Assembly: GCA_016207445.1 (NCBI GenBank) | Contig: JACQPS010000070.1 | Span: forward strand, 1-5,945 | DNA from: Gemmatimonadota bacterium | GTDB taxonomy: Bacteria > Gemmatimonadota > Gemmatimonadetes > Longimicrobiales > RSA9 | Reading direction: 5' to 3' | DNA length: 5,945 bases | Part shown: positions 5,739 to 5,945 of the stretch, one piece after another | Numbering within the stretch: position 1 is the first letter of the stretch | Layout: the number at the start of each line of letters is the position of its first letter | Notes under the pieces: model-generated | Database searches by the model: none | Seen by the model: only the letters and a program-made list of their open reading frames with translations | What the model was told of the DNA's origin: nothing | Program-made: the position numbers and the translations under genes

Positions 5739-5855
5739 TAATCGTGTACGCGTACGAGTACGAGTACGTGCACGTGTACGTACCGGCACTGTGGCTCGAT
5801 CGCACAGGCGCAGGTCCGTAAACGTACACGTACGCGTGCACGTACTGGTACACGG
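5721..5855. repeat. hexamer-array hairpin element, copy 2
   Basis: This is the second copy of the element, in the same orientation as copy 1. Two CGGGAA boxes (5721-5726, 5732-5737) are followed by a CGNGNA hexamer array at 5743-5782, a 34-base centre, and an opposing array at 5817-5855 ending in CACGG. The left arm matches copy 1 at 36 of 39 positions (5743-5781 against 4676-4714). The right arm matches at about 29 of 35 (5822-5856 against 4727-4761). The centre differs entirely from copy 1 and carries its own small hairpin (CTGTG at 5789-5793 with CACAG at 5803-5807). The arms can pair imperfectly. The unit lies in the upstream region of the uncharacterised gene. Confidence 0.78.
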
Positions 5856-5945
5856 CTTCTCCCCCCTGGATGGCCCTAGCCGTGGCAGCAGCCCCGACCT
5901 TAATTTGCACCACCCATCGGCAGAACCCCCTCAGGAGAGTTGTTA
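5856..5945. other. right-edge noncoding segment
   Basis: No credible gene is visible here on either strand. AGGAG at 5933-5937 would make a good ribosome binding site for a plus-strand gene starting just past the window edge. The TTG at 5940 is too close to it to be a convincing start. Confidence 0.3.

Noticed and set aside
4676..5855. Hexamer arrays as a possible CRISPR array
   Set aside because: Units are six bases with no spacers and there are no cas genes. The structure is an inverted tandem repeat.
5713..5913. Small minus-strand open frame rich in Tyr, Thr and Val
   Set aside because: Most of the peptide is the translation of the hexamer arrays (alternating Tyr with Val, Thr or Ser). 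It is a by-product of the repeat.

Overview
The window is high-GC bacterial chromosomal DNA, with five protein-coding genes separated by repeat-rich intergenic DNA. No rRNA, tRNA, phage, transposase or CRISPR array was seen. GC-rich codon use, a secreted M28 peptidase, an ECF sigma/anti-sigma pair and short tandem repeats in most gaps fit a soil or sediment Gemmatimonadota-, Acidobacteriota- or Myxococcota-like organism. That placement is an impression from gene style, not a proof.

Layout: (1) 1-104 is noncoding and holds an octamer tandem repeat. (2) 105-1838 (-) encodes a secreted, probably lipid-anchored M28 zinc aminopeptidase with an inserted PA-type domain. (3) 1839-1950 is a divergent promoter region. 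(4) 1951-2844 (+) is a class IV apurinic endonuclease (nfo) with all nine metal ligands and a promoter layout suggesting a leaderless transcript. (5) 2845-3129 is noncoding: two hairpins with identical stems, a good intrinsic terminator, then a heptamer tandem repeat. (6) 3130-3828 and 3835-4635 (+) form a two-gene operon: a divergent ECF sigma factor and a membrane-spanning zinc-finger anti-sigma factor. (7) 4636-4764 is a convergent gap filled by a hexamer-repeat hairpin. (8) 4765-5703 (-) is an unrecognised 312-residue protein with winged-helix-like segments. (9) 5704-5945 is its upstream region, with three CGGGAAA boxes, a second copy of the hexamer-repeat hairpin and no gene.

How the parts work together: the sigma factor and anti-sigma factor are a regulatory pair by order, 6-base spacing and domain content. 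The peptidase and nfo are divergently transcribed and probably functionally unrelated (peptide scavenging versus DNA base-excision repair). The most unusual feature is a pair of directly oriented, about 110-bp repeat elements bracketing the unknown gene. Each has two CGGGAA boxes followed by an array of CGNGNA hexamers that can fold back on a second hexamer array. They are the best candidate here for an undescribed repeat family. The rest looks like ordinary chromosomal housekeeping and regulation.
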